64,000 nucleotides of DNA from Sipunculus nudus (lineage: Eukaryota > Annelida > Sipuncula > Golfingiida > Sipunculidae): assembly GCA_026874595.1 (NCBI GenBank), contig CM049309.1, positions 4,376,076 through 4,440,075 on the forward strand, given 5' to 3'. Of this stretch, positions 25,816 to 37,400 are shown piece after piece. Position numbers and translations under genes: made by a program. The first letter of the stretch is position 1. Each line of letters opens with the position of its first letter. The notes below the pieces were generated by a model that saw only the letters and a program-made list of their open reading frames with translations, was not told where the DNA came from and made no database searches.

Positions 25816-25883
<68 letters not shown>
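25816..25883. repeat. (TA)n microsatellite
   Basis: About 67 bases of uninterrupted TA directly precede the hammerhead-bearing repeat fragment. The segment before it (GTTCTTAATAGACC ... TTTTCAGAGAG) recurs at 27229-27277 before another TA tract. Confidence 0.95.
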
Positions 25884-25884
<1 letters not shown>

Positions 25885-25908
25885 CTCTGAAGAAAAACAA
25901 CACTGTTA

Positions 25909-25956
25909 ATTCACAACAGACTGTTTCACGGGATGCGACCCGATCATCAGGTGAAT
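25909..25956 (-). ncRNA. Hammerhead-ribozyme-like motif in a repeat fragment
   Basis: On the minus strand the order is: stem I 5' strand ATTCAC (25956-25951); core CTGATGA (25950-25944); stem II CGGG/CCCG (25942-25939 with 25932-25929) and its loop; core GAAA (25927-25924); stem III ACA/TGT (25924-25922 with 25918-25916) with a 3-base loop; cleavage-position T (25915, triplet GTT); stem I 3' strand GTGAAT (25914-25909). Both conserved core strings are exact and all stems pair. Oddities are a U-U at the base of stem II and a GUU rather than GUC triplet. Very short stem III is typical of hammerheads in Penelope-like elements and animal retrozymes. The adjacent AACTCTGAAGAAAAACAACA recurs near 26876 and 26922. 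Activity is inferred, not shown. Confidence 0.6.
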
Positions 25957-26396
25957 GTGGTTAGAATGAAGCTAACGTCGTGGTTTGAAAAGCCGAGACT
26001 TTACGAGATTACGAGATTATGCTTTGTGCGATTCGGGTCGGGCGGGGGGGGGCATGTGAAAGACTGACACTGATCCTATTGTTCTCGGGTGCACAATAGG
26101 ATTGGTCGGGGTACACGTGCGATACTGGAACATAACAGGGCAGGGCAAAGAGGTTATATAATGTAGTAAATAGTAAATATAATACAAAGATATAACCAGG
26201 ATGCTCAATCAGCATATTGAAATGATTTCTAATAGGGCCTTGGAAGCAGTGAACATATCAGTAGTATACATATGATATGATAAAAATACACATATACTGT
26301 GAAAATACACAATATACAAGGCAAATATACAATATAAAAGGCAAATATACTATACCCATACCAAGTGGTGCAAGTATCCTAGCTGAAGGTCGTAAA

Positions 26397-26398
26397 GC

Positions 26399-26452
<54 letters not shown>
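26397..26452. repeat. (TA)n microsatellite
   Basis: About 54 bases of alternating AT just upstream of the first tRNA-SINE copy. Long ORFs crossing it on both strands are artefacts. Confidence 0.95.
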
Positions 26453-26455
<3 letters not shown>

Positions 26456-26464
26456 GATATACAT

Positions 26465-26620
26465 ATTGGTACGGGGTGACATGAAAGCGGACCGAACTGT
26501 CTCGCCGGTGAAGCTTGCTTTTCTACCGAAGCGGTTGGTACGCCGGACTTGTGCACCACCGACATGGGTTCGAATCCCGGATCTGCCCAGTATTTTTCCC
26601 TGAGCAATTTGTCTTCTAAA
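26465..26620 (+). mobile_element. tRNA-derived SINE, copy 1
   Basis: A GGGGTGACATGAAAGCGG leader precedes a tRNA-like part at 26522-26583 with A-box region GAAGCGGTTGGTACGCCGG and B box GGGTTCGAATCCC. The 3' continuation reads CCCAGTATTTTTCCCTGAGC. It is shared with copies 2 and 3. The orientation is set by the order of the A and B boxes. It resembles the tRNA-SINEs of bivalves; the family name is not certain. Confidence 0.7.
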
Positions 26621-26741
26621 CAAAATTGGGGCTCATCCAACGTGACGGTAAAGTTTGTGGCCCAGGGAATAAGCTCACCAAGTGTGACTCCTGGGACAAT
26701 TAGTGTTGTTCTGATAGCAGAACGCCCTTAAGAGGGTGTGT

Positions 26742-26860
26742 GTTACGGGGTGATATAAAAGCGGACCGAACTGTCTCGCTAGTGAAGCTCGCTTTTCTAG
26801 CGAAACGGTTGGTATGCCGAATCTGTGCGCCACCGACATGGGTTCGAATCCCGGATCGTA
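26742..26860 (+). mobile_element. tRNA-derived SINE, copy 2
   Basis: Same leader (GGGGTGATATAAAAGCGG) and tRNA-like part at 26796-26857, with A box TAGCGAAACGG and B box GGGTTCGAATCCC. It lacks the ~32-base CCCAGTATTTT segment that follows in copies 1 and 3. It forms the left arm of the palindrome at 26794-27058. Confidence 0.7.
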
Positions 26861-27055
26861 ACAATATATATATAACTCTGAGGAAAAACAACACCGTATA
26901 TATATATATATATATATATATATACGGTGTTGTTTTTCCTCAGAGTTATATATATATTGTTACGAAGACAAACTGCTCAGGGGAAAATACTGGGCCGATC
27001 CGGGATTCGAACCCATGTCGGTGGCGCACAGATTCGGCATACCAACCGTTTCGCT

Positions 27056-27058
<3 letters not shown>
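26794..27058. repeat. Near-perfect inverted duplication containing SINE sequence
   Basis: The left arm 26794-26896 and right arm 26923-27058 match as reverse complements, from TCTAGCGAAACGG through the tRNA-like part to AACTCTGAGGAAAAACAACA. The only sizeable difference is ~32 bases present in the right arm alone. The centre is a (TA)n spacer of about 26 bases, itself self-complementary, so the whole segment can fold into one long hairpin. Confidence 0.85.
26962..27058 (-). mobile_element. tRNA-derived SINE, copy 3 (truncated)
   Basis: Minus-strand tRNA-like head with B box (plus-strand GGGATTCGAACCC at 27001) and A-box region, followed by the CCCAGTATTTTCCCCTGAGC continuation. It is cut off by the TA tract starting at 27057, so the leader is missing. 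Confidence 0.65.

Positions 27059-27110
<52 letters not shown>
27057..27110. repeat. (TA)n microsatellite
   Basis: An alternating TA tract of about 53 bases replaces the expected leader of the inverted SINE copy. Confidence 0.95.
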
Positions 27111-27111
<1 letters not shown>

Positions 27112-27500
27112 GGGAACGCATTTAGAAGTTATTTTTCAATAACTTCTGAAGGGATTTTATAGGGCAGTTGTTAGTTTTTCTCGGTATAACAATGTTCGCG
27201 TACTCGAAGTAAGGCAATTTCTTTTTACAAGGTTGGTCTTAATAGACAGATTTCCTTTTCAGAGAGGTTCCACTGTATATATATATATTTATATATTTGG
27301 GAACGCATTTAGTTAAACACCGACTTCAAACATTGATTTGAATGTCATTCAAAATTACATGTTTTCAAAACGTGTGTTTGTATGTGTGAATATTTACTTT
27401 TTTTCTGCAGTTGAAAATGGAAACCTTTATCTACAATTAATTTTATTTTTCAATAACAATGTTCGCGTACTCGAAGTAAACCAATTTCTTTTCAATGAAT
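27111..27500. repeat. Local direct duplication
   Basis: GGGAACGCATTTAG occurs at 27111 and 27298, and AACAATGTTCGCGTACTCG at about 27189 and 27456, in the same order. The interval between the two landmarks is about 100 bases longer in the second copy. The second copy contains the ORF at 27338-27616, which has no family signature. Confidence 0.6.
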
Positions 27501-27619
27501 ATAAAATCCTATATATGCCATATAAAAAATGCTGCAATCCTACACAGACGTGCCGCTTCCAGTCAGCAATGTGTCTTGCTGATAAGATATATGAAACCAG
27601 GGGAAACCAAATATGATTT

Positions 27620-30600
27620 ATATAATCTATTTTATATGTGTAACGCTGTAGGCACTGTGTATATTAAAATCTGACGCCAAGCGGAAAAAAAGATAGCGAG
27701 TAACAGATCACATACCTATCTCTCTGAAGGCGTCATCTGTTGACTCATATTAGTACTAATATACTTATGGTTCGCTACAGGCGCGGATCCAGGATTTTTT
27801 GCAGGGAGGGGTCAACGGGTGTCATGCATAAAAATTGTCTAAAAAAGGTCGTTGGTTGAGAGCGCGGGAGGGGGGGGGGAGGAGTCACGACCCCCTAAAC
27901 CCCCGTCTTGCATAAGATTTGTCTTAAAAAAAGGGTCGTTGCATGGATGAGAGCGGAGGGGGTTGGTCTCGATAACTCGCAGAGGCGTGGGAGGGTCTCC
28001 AAAATTTAGACTTTTTTTATAAACACACACATACACTACAATTAAGTTTACGGTTTTAAAAGTTAGGTAATCTTAGAGTATTTTGTAATTCTAAATCATT
28101 TTTAGATATATAACATTCCATAGTAAACCAAAGTCTATAATTCTTATTATTAATATATTTTATTTCCAATATAAAGATATTATTTTTTTAATATCGGGGG
28201 GGGGGTTATTACATTGACCATCCCCCCCCCCCCCTTGTTAAAAAGTGTAAATGTAAAGCCAAGTGGGTAAGATTGAAGTGAGGTAACCTGTCTACATTTA
28301 TAATATGATTAACGTACTGCATGTATAACTGGTATGTTTGAGACATAATGAAAGGATGGGAGATCTTATATCTGAAATCCACACAACGTATGTCTTAGAT
28401 TTTGTTATTTTTAAGATTTTTTTATAATATGAATGCATATGGGCTGCACCTATAATATATTTCCATAAAAAGTTATCACTGCTTTTTAGAACAGCTATAT
28501 AAAGTAATTAATATTGATGTGAATGAAAAGCTAGGAATACATCCTGGAAAAATGTTTCTGCAGATTCTTGGGAGAACATTATATTTTTAAATAAATGGTT
28601 TAAATTCGCACACTTTCACGGGTTATATCAGATCAAGAATTATGCGATCTAATACACGAAGAACGACTTAGTTGTGTAAAATTTGAAATATATGCATGCA
28701 TGTTCACTTATGGTGAAAATTGTTCTCAGCTTTTGAAGCTCATCATAGATATATTTTTACTGTATAGCATTTTAAACTTGACAGGGTACCAAATCAATGA
28801 ATCACTATAATGCCATATTTTTGTAGGACATTATTTATATAAACTTCACACTCGCGAGTCGTACCCATATCGATTGACATATTGTAATTAAAAATTCCCA
28901 GCCTATATTACTCTTTAACGTGTTTATTACTACACCCTAAATTGTGTAAGACAAAAGAATTGTATGTCGTCAAGGGTCTTCCGCAAACGATAATGATAAA
29001 TGATGTCAATGGAAAATTTGAATCAAATAATAATTCTAGTATCCAAACGTGTGAGTTATTAACAATTATCATTATTTTTATCCAACAAATCTGCCTCTGG
29101 ATTCACGAGTCTTATTCAAGTTCACAAGGATCCTCAAAGCATTAACACATATTGGTCATGACGTTTCTTTGAGAGTGACCATGACCTTAAACTTCTCATT
29201 TTGATTATAATTTATCTATTCATTGTAAAATGTAAAGAAAAATTATTCCAGCATAAACGTATTATTATATATTTCTTACTCAGCCCTGTTGCCTATAATC
29301 TTAAAGAATAACGTTTACAAGAAACCTTATTTGGAAGTGCATTTTGCATTTTTAAATTTTTTTTCTCACATTTTCATTTGTCAATTTTATATCACATTTG
29401 TATTAAACTTATTTGAAACACGTGTATAAATGAACCGTGCTGAATTTGAACCAACTCCGATACAAACACATGGCGTTTAAAGCAGAACTTTTACCACAAA
29501 TAAAGGCAAATAAAGGGTGTTCGGACAGCAATTATAAGCATGCTTCTTCTATCCTTCTAACCCAAGTTCTTCTAATCTACAAAAGAATATTTAAGCACAC
29601 CACGCTTTCCGCCAGTGTACTATATTAAGGGGATAAGTACCTCGTCCAGTGAGAGCGTAGGTGAATATTGTCACAAAAGTGACTACATTTGCCGGCATAT
29701 TCTCATTAATGTGCACCACTACTATTCTGGGAAAACAAGCTTCTATTTTATTCTTGATAACACCAATAACAGCCAACAACATCATGTACCTGTTATCTGT
29801 GCGGGACAGTATGCCAAGAAACAAAAGAGCAACTGCAGGGAGGCCCGACTCATCAGAAACGTGTTCTAAGGTGGCGCTACCTGTGATCCTTCTGTGAAAT
29901 TACTTTTACAGAATCTTTTTGTCGAGTTTCTTTTGCAAATATGTTGTTGAATACCTCAAATTTATTTACTTGTCTGAAAGAGCAACAGACAAGCATTGGA
30001 AGAAGAAAAAAAAATTACAAATACAGCTCCCAATCTGTGTACAGTAGGTCCCATTACGTTAAGGGAATACGACGCACATATAACATTCTATATATGATTC
30101 AGTTTAGCAAGGTGTACTTGTACATACTATATATGTAAGAGTATATCACCTGTAGATAATATATAAAGTAGTTTTTATATATAGAAACTTCGAGCTCCGC
30201 AAAAACACATACAACTGGGACCTTACCTGTTCCCCAATCCAATGTCACCCGGTAATTTATATACCTTGTTCTGTAAATTTCAAGGGAAAAACAGGACATT
30301 TGGCAACCCCCTTGCTGAAAAAAAGAATGGATACATACCCCTTATCCCCTGTATTGACCAACTGTAGTCTTTTTATTTAACACTGAACAACGCAAAATAT
30401 GGCTTGGTGAAAAAAAAATAAATTTATACCCCCCGAAATTAATGGTATAGTAAAACTTTAACATTTTTTAATAAATGCATTTTCAAAAGTTCACAACTCA
30501 TTGCTAAAGTCAACATGATCGTTTCTGGTTTTATTCTTTTTATTCTGTAATTGCAAAATTTAAAAAAAAGTATAGATCTTGGGGAAAAAGGTGTCGGGGA

Positions 30601-31401
30601 ACATCGATAAGTATCGGGAATTAAATAGGGCTGACCACAGCATCACCAAACAACAATTTATATACTAAGCCTTTCTCCTTGCAATTCTGAACTTTATAAT
30701 TCAGTCATTAATTCAGGAGGGGGACACTTTTAAGTGGAATAAAAATTGTTTTCCGTCAGTCATTTATAATTTCGACGTTTTCCTCAATAATCTTAAAATT
30801 ATGCAGCTCATATTGATCAAATTTAGGAAAATGTAAAATATGGTTGTTTAAGTGTTGCAGATTGAACAAAAAAATTTTTTGTTTGTTGATGTGGTGAAGG
30901 AAATAATTAATGATATCTTGGGGAATGGAATTTTGTCCTTGTTTTCATTTGGAGAGATTCTGAAAGGGTGTCCTGAATTATTTCTCGAGAGGGGTGAAGG
31001 GGGACTTCTGTCAGTGCTCCCTCACATTTCCTCTGCATAAAAGGTCCATGAATTTAGTGAAGTTCTTTTACTGCTGAAAGAAATCGCTCAACAAATGAAC
31101 GTTTTAATGTAGTCTCGAACAAGACTGAAGTGCTAGGCTACTGTTATTCAAAGTCAGGTCCCATGACAAGTTTTAATGTATCATTATCGTCAAAATTCCT
31201 ATATCTGAATCAATCAAAAGGTTGTTTTAAATTCATATTAGACTCATATGTTCATATTCCACTCTGCTACAACTGCCTGGTGGGCCCGAACAATAAGCGA
31301 AAGGTAAGAGCAAGGAGCCAATCTATTTTTTTTTAGATCGTTCATTGATTTCCGGTGTCGAGAGGTAAAAGTATACGCCCGTGTTCCATGTACAGACGAC
31401 A
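27620..31401. other. Unannotated intergenic DNA upstream of NDUFAF2
   Basis: A two-unit imperfect tandem repeat (period about 86) sits at 27823-27960 with G-rich runs. A G10 run and a C13 run at 28196-28234 could pair as a hairpin. Overlapping ORFs on both strands at 29591-29897 include a hydrophobic plus-strand stretch (ILFLITPITANNIMYLL), but no gene is supported. I looked for an ERCC8-like exon on the minus strand near 31 kb, the human arrangement, and saw none. Confidence 0.3.
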
Positions 31402-34400
31402 ATGTCGAAAGGAGCAGGACTTCTCAGTCAGATATGGAAGAACATGCGCCATACAGTCCGTGTTGGACTACAGAAAGAGGTCCTTGTCGGATATGACCAA
31501 CGTGGCAATAAATATTACGAACGGATAGCAGGCAAGTGCCTAAACCACAACTGATCGCTTCTTGTCCAAGCACTAACGTAAGACTCAGTTGTGGCTCTGC
31601 ATTAAATACAGAGCCACATCACATGCCTCTGGCTCTGCTTGCATTTCTCTAGCGGACGGAGCGCATACAACGGTCTGCGCAGCACTTTTTCTTGGTACTT
31701 CTGACCCATTGTATTGATTGTCTGTCCCAGTGACTGGACCACTGGTTCCCGATTGTTTCAGCCTGCCAGATGCGATCAATGCATGTATTATATTTTAGCT
31801 GAGTGGACCAGGAGGTTAGCAATAGCATTAGCAGTGATGATATAACACATGCACACTGCTGGCTGAAATAATCACATGGGGTCCCTAGGACAGGGACCCC
31901 ACAAACAGGGTCAGAAATACTCAGAACAATTGCTTCTCTAGTTGTTGTATGTGCTACACCTGTGTATCCGCTAGATATGTGAACTGAAGGCAAAGGCATG
32001 TGGCTCTGTATAAACTACAGAGCCACAACTGGGTCTAGTCCAAGCATTGTCTCGGCCCAAGACGGTTGATTCCGATCCGCTCTGCTCCTCTCCATCAACA
32101 ACATCTTAGCCTTAGGAAAACGCCTCATAAGGTTCCAAATAGGAGACCCCTTTGGAATCGTATAATTGATATTTCAAGCGGTGTCAATATAAAATAATTC
32201 CCTTTTTGTTGTCTTTGGATGTTTTATTAAACATCTGTAAAGTATTGGCACCAAAATAATGCTCAATAGCCCTTATTATCCATAATTTTGCCAAGAGCTG
32301 ATGTGTTTACATAGAGAACATGCCGCCATGATTACATTAAATGACCCACAGTCCTTTGCAACGGGATTTAGACTGGGAACCTGCTCTGATCTTATCACTG
32401 TTTGAACTGGAAAAAGCGGGTGATAATAGATCTCAGTGGTGGGTACCAGTCGATCAACGTCCGCTTATTACAGGCTGAGCCTATATACGCACGATATCGT
32501 GCACACAAGATATTATACGCACGATATCGTGCATATACTCATGTAATGCACACGAATTATCGTGTATATTGCTCGTTATACACACGAATATCATGCATGT
32601 AAAACGCTGTACGCACGATTATTTTTGTTAATGTGTGCATTGTGAACATAGTGGTTAATATGCAAGAATTTGACTTTCTGGAGATTACATGCACGCAGCG
32701 AAATTTAGCAGTGGCGGTACCCCCTTCCCCGCCCCCCCCTCCCCCCCCCCCCCCCCCCCCGGATACGGTGACTTTTTTTTTAGGTGTTGTCATAAGTACT
32801 CCAGGACTGAACCCCTCCTTTTTCTAAACACTGGATCCATCCCTGAGAGTTATGAAAGCTTTTCCTGAAAACCTTGGTCGCCTATGCCTCTTAGCTGGAT
32901 GCAGAGATAAACAACAGGCCTATATCACTGTGCCTATATATCATCATATTCCACTATTTAAAATGTATTCCTGAAATGAAATGATATCCAAAGAAATCTG
33001 ATGCAAAAAAAATCTACGTTAAAAAATCTAAATATATTTAATAAAAGGTTTTAAGCTAAAGACTAAAGTAGGCTAAACTTTACTGTATTTGACGGGGAAC
33101 CAGACTAGCTGTTACAGCGCCGCACACACGATGTTTTTGAACCAATAGCGGCTTGGTTGTAACTAAATAAAATGAATGGTTATAATATAATGTATACGGA
33201 ATTTTAAGTCAAATGAAAATGAAACTGTGATTTTGTGTACATAGCATACAATGTGCATGATAATCTCGTGCAGGTAACACAACAATATACATGATATATT
33301 GTTGTGCATGCTATCCTCTATGTGCACGACAATATCGTGCATATTCCAAAACACTACGCACGACCAGATGTGCGCCTGCGCACAAGAAAATCGTGCGTAT
33401 AGCCGGTCCCCTCATTTCAAATTCCTGTATATTGTTATGTTTAAATCACGGCGGGCTCATAAGGATCGTTAGGGATAATATTTCATTAATTTATTAAGGA
33501 AAGAACGTGGTAAAGTTGCCAGAAAGACCCATTTACTACCAAAGACACTAACGGATGCATTTTGGTGTGTATATTTAGTAGTTTTAAGAGTTTTTTTGGT
33601 GCCGTCTACCAGTGTCTACCATTACAAGGCCTTACTGTACAGGGCATTCCCACAACTGTGATCGTATCACAGTTGTGGATCCGCAACAAGTCCAAGCACA
33701 TGAGTGCTTGAATATAACTGTTTGAATATAACTGTTTAATAAGTGCTTGCACATATCTGTTTGATTCATAATTAAGAAAAGAGACATTCACAATCACACT
33801 GAATCCGGATACTCAAACTGAACATATTGCATAAAATAATTTATTAATTATTTACACACAAGCTCTGCAACATAGCTGATTTACAGAGCTCCCACAAGTT
33901 TGTCAAGCCTAAAACACTTATCTTCAGGCCTGTCACACCAAACAACTTTTTAACTTTTTTTACTTATTTGTGTTACCTCCCCCAAGGGGGTTAGTTTATG
34001 CTGTCAGGGCAGACCAAAGTAGCTCACATCAGGATATTCAGTGTTCATCATGAAGACATGCAAAACCCCTTCATATTATGCATAATACAGTATTTATAAC
34101 TCAGTTGGGATATCTTTTGTAATTATATGATTGGTATATATGAAAATACTGACTCTTACTCTCAGTAAATCAGATAATTGACCTATCCATGAACTCTATG
34201 TGACTTTAATCACGTATTCATTCAATGAATTATCATAAGCCTTGGACTAACGAGCAACCAATCAGGAGACCGTTGGCATTGTATACCCTCAATCATCTGA
34301 CAAAAACAAAATTTGCATAATCTGACAGAACTCTTCCAAACAAAACACGTGTTGGCTGTACCAGTACCCATATCAGCATATTTCCAAGATATTTTTTATA

Positions 34401-37400
34401 CAAAGGAAACAGTATTGAAGTTCTAGGATAAAGGTTGCTGGAGTCATTCCTCTGACAGTAATTTCTGTGAGACTAATATTCCAAAATATGGCAAGACAGT
34501 TCACAATGACTGCAATATATTCATCAATAGGAAACAGCAATTCTTGTTGATGTCACATCAGTCAATGTGACATCATTACTGTCTTGTAAACAGCTCTCAC
34601 AACCATGGGCATGGAAGACCTTCTGTGTAGGAGTGTTTTGGGGACTCATTATAATAATTAGGTTAAAAGGGCGGAATATATGTGCTGTAATGGATTGATC
34701 ATTTGCTATCTCCATTGGCTCATGTATACAGCACGGCAAGACGTTAGGAAGCTTGAAAGATTTAGGAGGGTCTGTCCTTAGGTGAAGTCATTTGGACTGA
34801 TGAGATAACCATCATCTGTCAGGTGTTTTAGGTAATTTGCATAGATCCCCTGTTAATTGGCATAAGATTCCCATTTTTGGTCATGTTAAAAAGTCACTCA
34901 AACCTAACTCAAAGCCTAACTTGAGTCATGATACAAGTCATATTGAGGAATGCATTGCATTGGTCTTCCAACATGTTGCATTCAAATCATGGTAAATGGC
35001 CCATAATCTTAACATTAGGCTACAAATGATGAATCAGTTCCTTGCTGAAGGATGTAAGCACTCTGACAGCCATTACGCTAGCTGTATACTCTCTAATGTC
35101 ATAGGCCCGAAATGGTGCTGAGCAAGAGGGGAAGGTCTCCTGAAAGACACTTGGACTCCATTCCTATAAATGGAGGCTGAAAATCCAGGCTAACCTGGAT
35201 TCAGTTCTGTGTTCAATTGGTACTGAAGGAAAAATTATATGAATTGAAAAAATTGAAATGAATTGGAACTGAAGTTAACAGGCTAACAGTTGAAGTGAAG
35301 TGATCTGAATTGATGAATAAGACATCAGCAAGTTCTTTTCTCACATTAACTACATTCCTCAAGCACCAGTGATACAATGCACTCATTCTGAATCTCCTTT
35401 GTTTTAACTGCTGCATTGTATAGCAAGACTGGATATTACCATAGGCTAGCATAGAGCTAGGGATTGTAAATAAACCAATAAGAGCATGGTATGGCATTGT
35501 GCATCCAACTCCAAGTTTTAAACCTGCAACACCCTGTTTTTGTTGGTCTGATTCTTGGCCCTGTGTCATTTATACCAGAGCTTCCTTGGGAATTCTACAT
35601 ATCAATGTCTGTAGTGTATAAAGTAAATTTTCCTGACCACTACTGCCTTATGGTCTGCCTCTTTGACCTAATTATATAATGAGCCATAAAAATGCTCCTA
35701 CACCCAAGCGTTCCATGTCTATGGTTGTTTAGAGCATACTAAAGTGATGTCATCACAAAGTGACATGTGATGTTGCATTGACCAACATCATCAGCTGGAA
35801 TTGCTATATCACTGTTCTCCAGTTTTGAATATATATCAATCATTGTGAATTGTTTTGCCGTATTTTTTATTATTTAGCTCAAATTTAGTGAAAGGTCAGA
35901 TATTTTTATTGACTCAGCAAGTGGAAAAGATCCTTCAAAATTTGGCCTGTACTGTATCCCTTGTAATTTCAAAATATTTTTTTAAAAATATAAAACATGT
36001 GGACAGGGTTTCTGGTACAGATTGTACCAATACATGTGTTCTGTTTGGGAGAGTCGCCCAAATTATGCAAATTCTGTGCTTGCCATGTGATTGACTGTGT
36101 TACAACAATATTATTATTGATTGAATGAATGTGATTAAGGTCAAATAGAGTTCATGGTTAGGTCAATTCAAAGGGATTGATATTATAAATGGTAATATAC
36201 TTTTTTACCATATATGAAAAAGAAATTCCACTCATTTGATGTGCCTTGTGGTCCTTGCCATTATCATTTTGCACATATTCGCTAAAAATATAATAATGGA
36301 AGTACTATGTATAGTTATGCTATGCTGAAAAATGGAACCCCCACAAAACAGTTAAATAGTGGAAATTTCTAAAAAATTAACCTCGCTAAAAGGAAGCCTA
36401 CCAAAGTATATGTAACTAACACAGAGAGATGCCTGACACAAGAGCTTTCCTTGTATTATTTTCATATTTAGTAAGAAGTAATGATATTAATGTGCATCAA
36501 ACAAGTTACATTGTATTTAATTGTAACAATATTTTCATTTTTGTACAGATCCAAAGAAAGGGATCAAGCCACAGAGGAGAGTGCAGTCAACTGAGAAAGA
36601 TGAGTTCCATGTACCGGAGGTCCCCACAGAATGGATGAGTATGGACTCTATGTTTATGGGGATATTCACATCACTTTTTTTAGAACCTGTGGGCTTATGC
36701 GATGATGTGGCATCTTTTGTTGTCTATAAGTTAACCTAATTATCTCAAAATCAGCAGTAGCAGGCATCACAAACTTTATGCAAAAAATCAGTCATATAAA
36801 AAACTCAATAGGACTTTGCTTATATTTTTGCTTTCTGCTTTTGCTTAGATTTTATAGGGAAAAAGCAAAAAAAACATTTTAAAATGTTCATCTCTGAAAC
36901 CATGCTGCCAAATTGTCCATTCATTTATCCCAGTAGTCCTCCCTGGCACAAAGAACATATCCAAAATATCCTGACTGATATATCCTAGTTTTGAAATGTC
37001 ATAGTCCAAAACATGCAGGTTCAAAACATTCATTAGGCTGAAATCATAATGACTAAGGTAGACATGCAGGACATAAGAGGATCCATTTTAAATTTATACT
37101 AGAATACGGGTAGTCGACAAGCAACTACATGTATCCATCAAAATCAGAGTGGACAGGTGAAGAGAGGCATGGATTGAGTGGCAAGGGGAAATAGAGATGT
37201 GTTGTATATTAGCATGGATGTCTGCAGCCAAAATGTGTTTGTAGGTGGCGCCACTTGCCTAAAAATCGGGAAAGCTATCCAAGTTGTATACATTTGTAAA
37301 ATTTTAGGCAGATAAGTCAAACCACTACTTGTATATGAGTGATTTTATCCCACAGCAGACAAACAGAAGGACCCTGTGCAAAATTGGTTGCAGGTGGCGC

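Noticed and set aside
26496-26600. Possible functional tRNA genes with perfect B boxes at 26522-26583 and 26796-26857
   Set aside because: The acceptor stem does not pair and the copies carry the same SINE leader and tail, so they are tRNA-derived SINEs.
26258-26640. ORFs of about 100-120 codons on both strands
   Set aside because: Created by the TA tract and SINE sequence; they contain long YI repeats.
29591-29897. Overlapping ORFs on both strands with hydrophobic segments
   Set aside because: Both strands are equally open and neither translation resembles a known membrane protein family.
35213-35569. 118-codon minus-strand ORF in NDUFAF2 intron 1
   Set aside because: No recognisable domain and no splice context.
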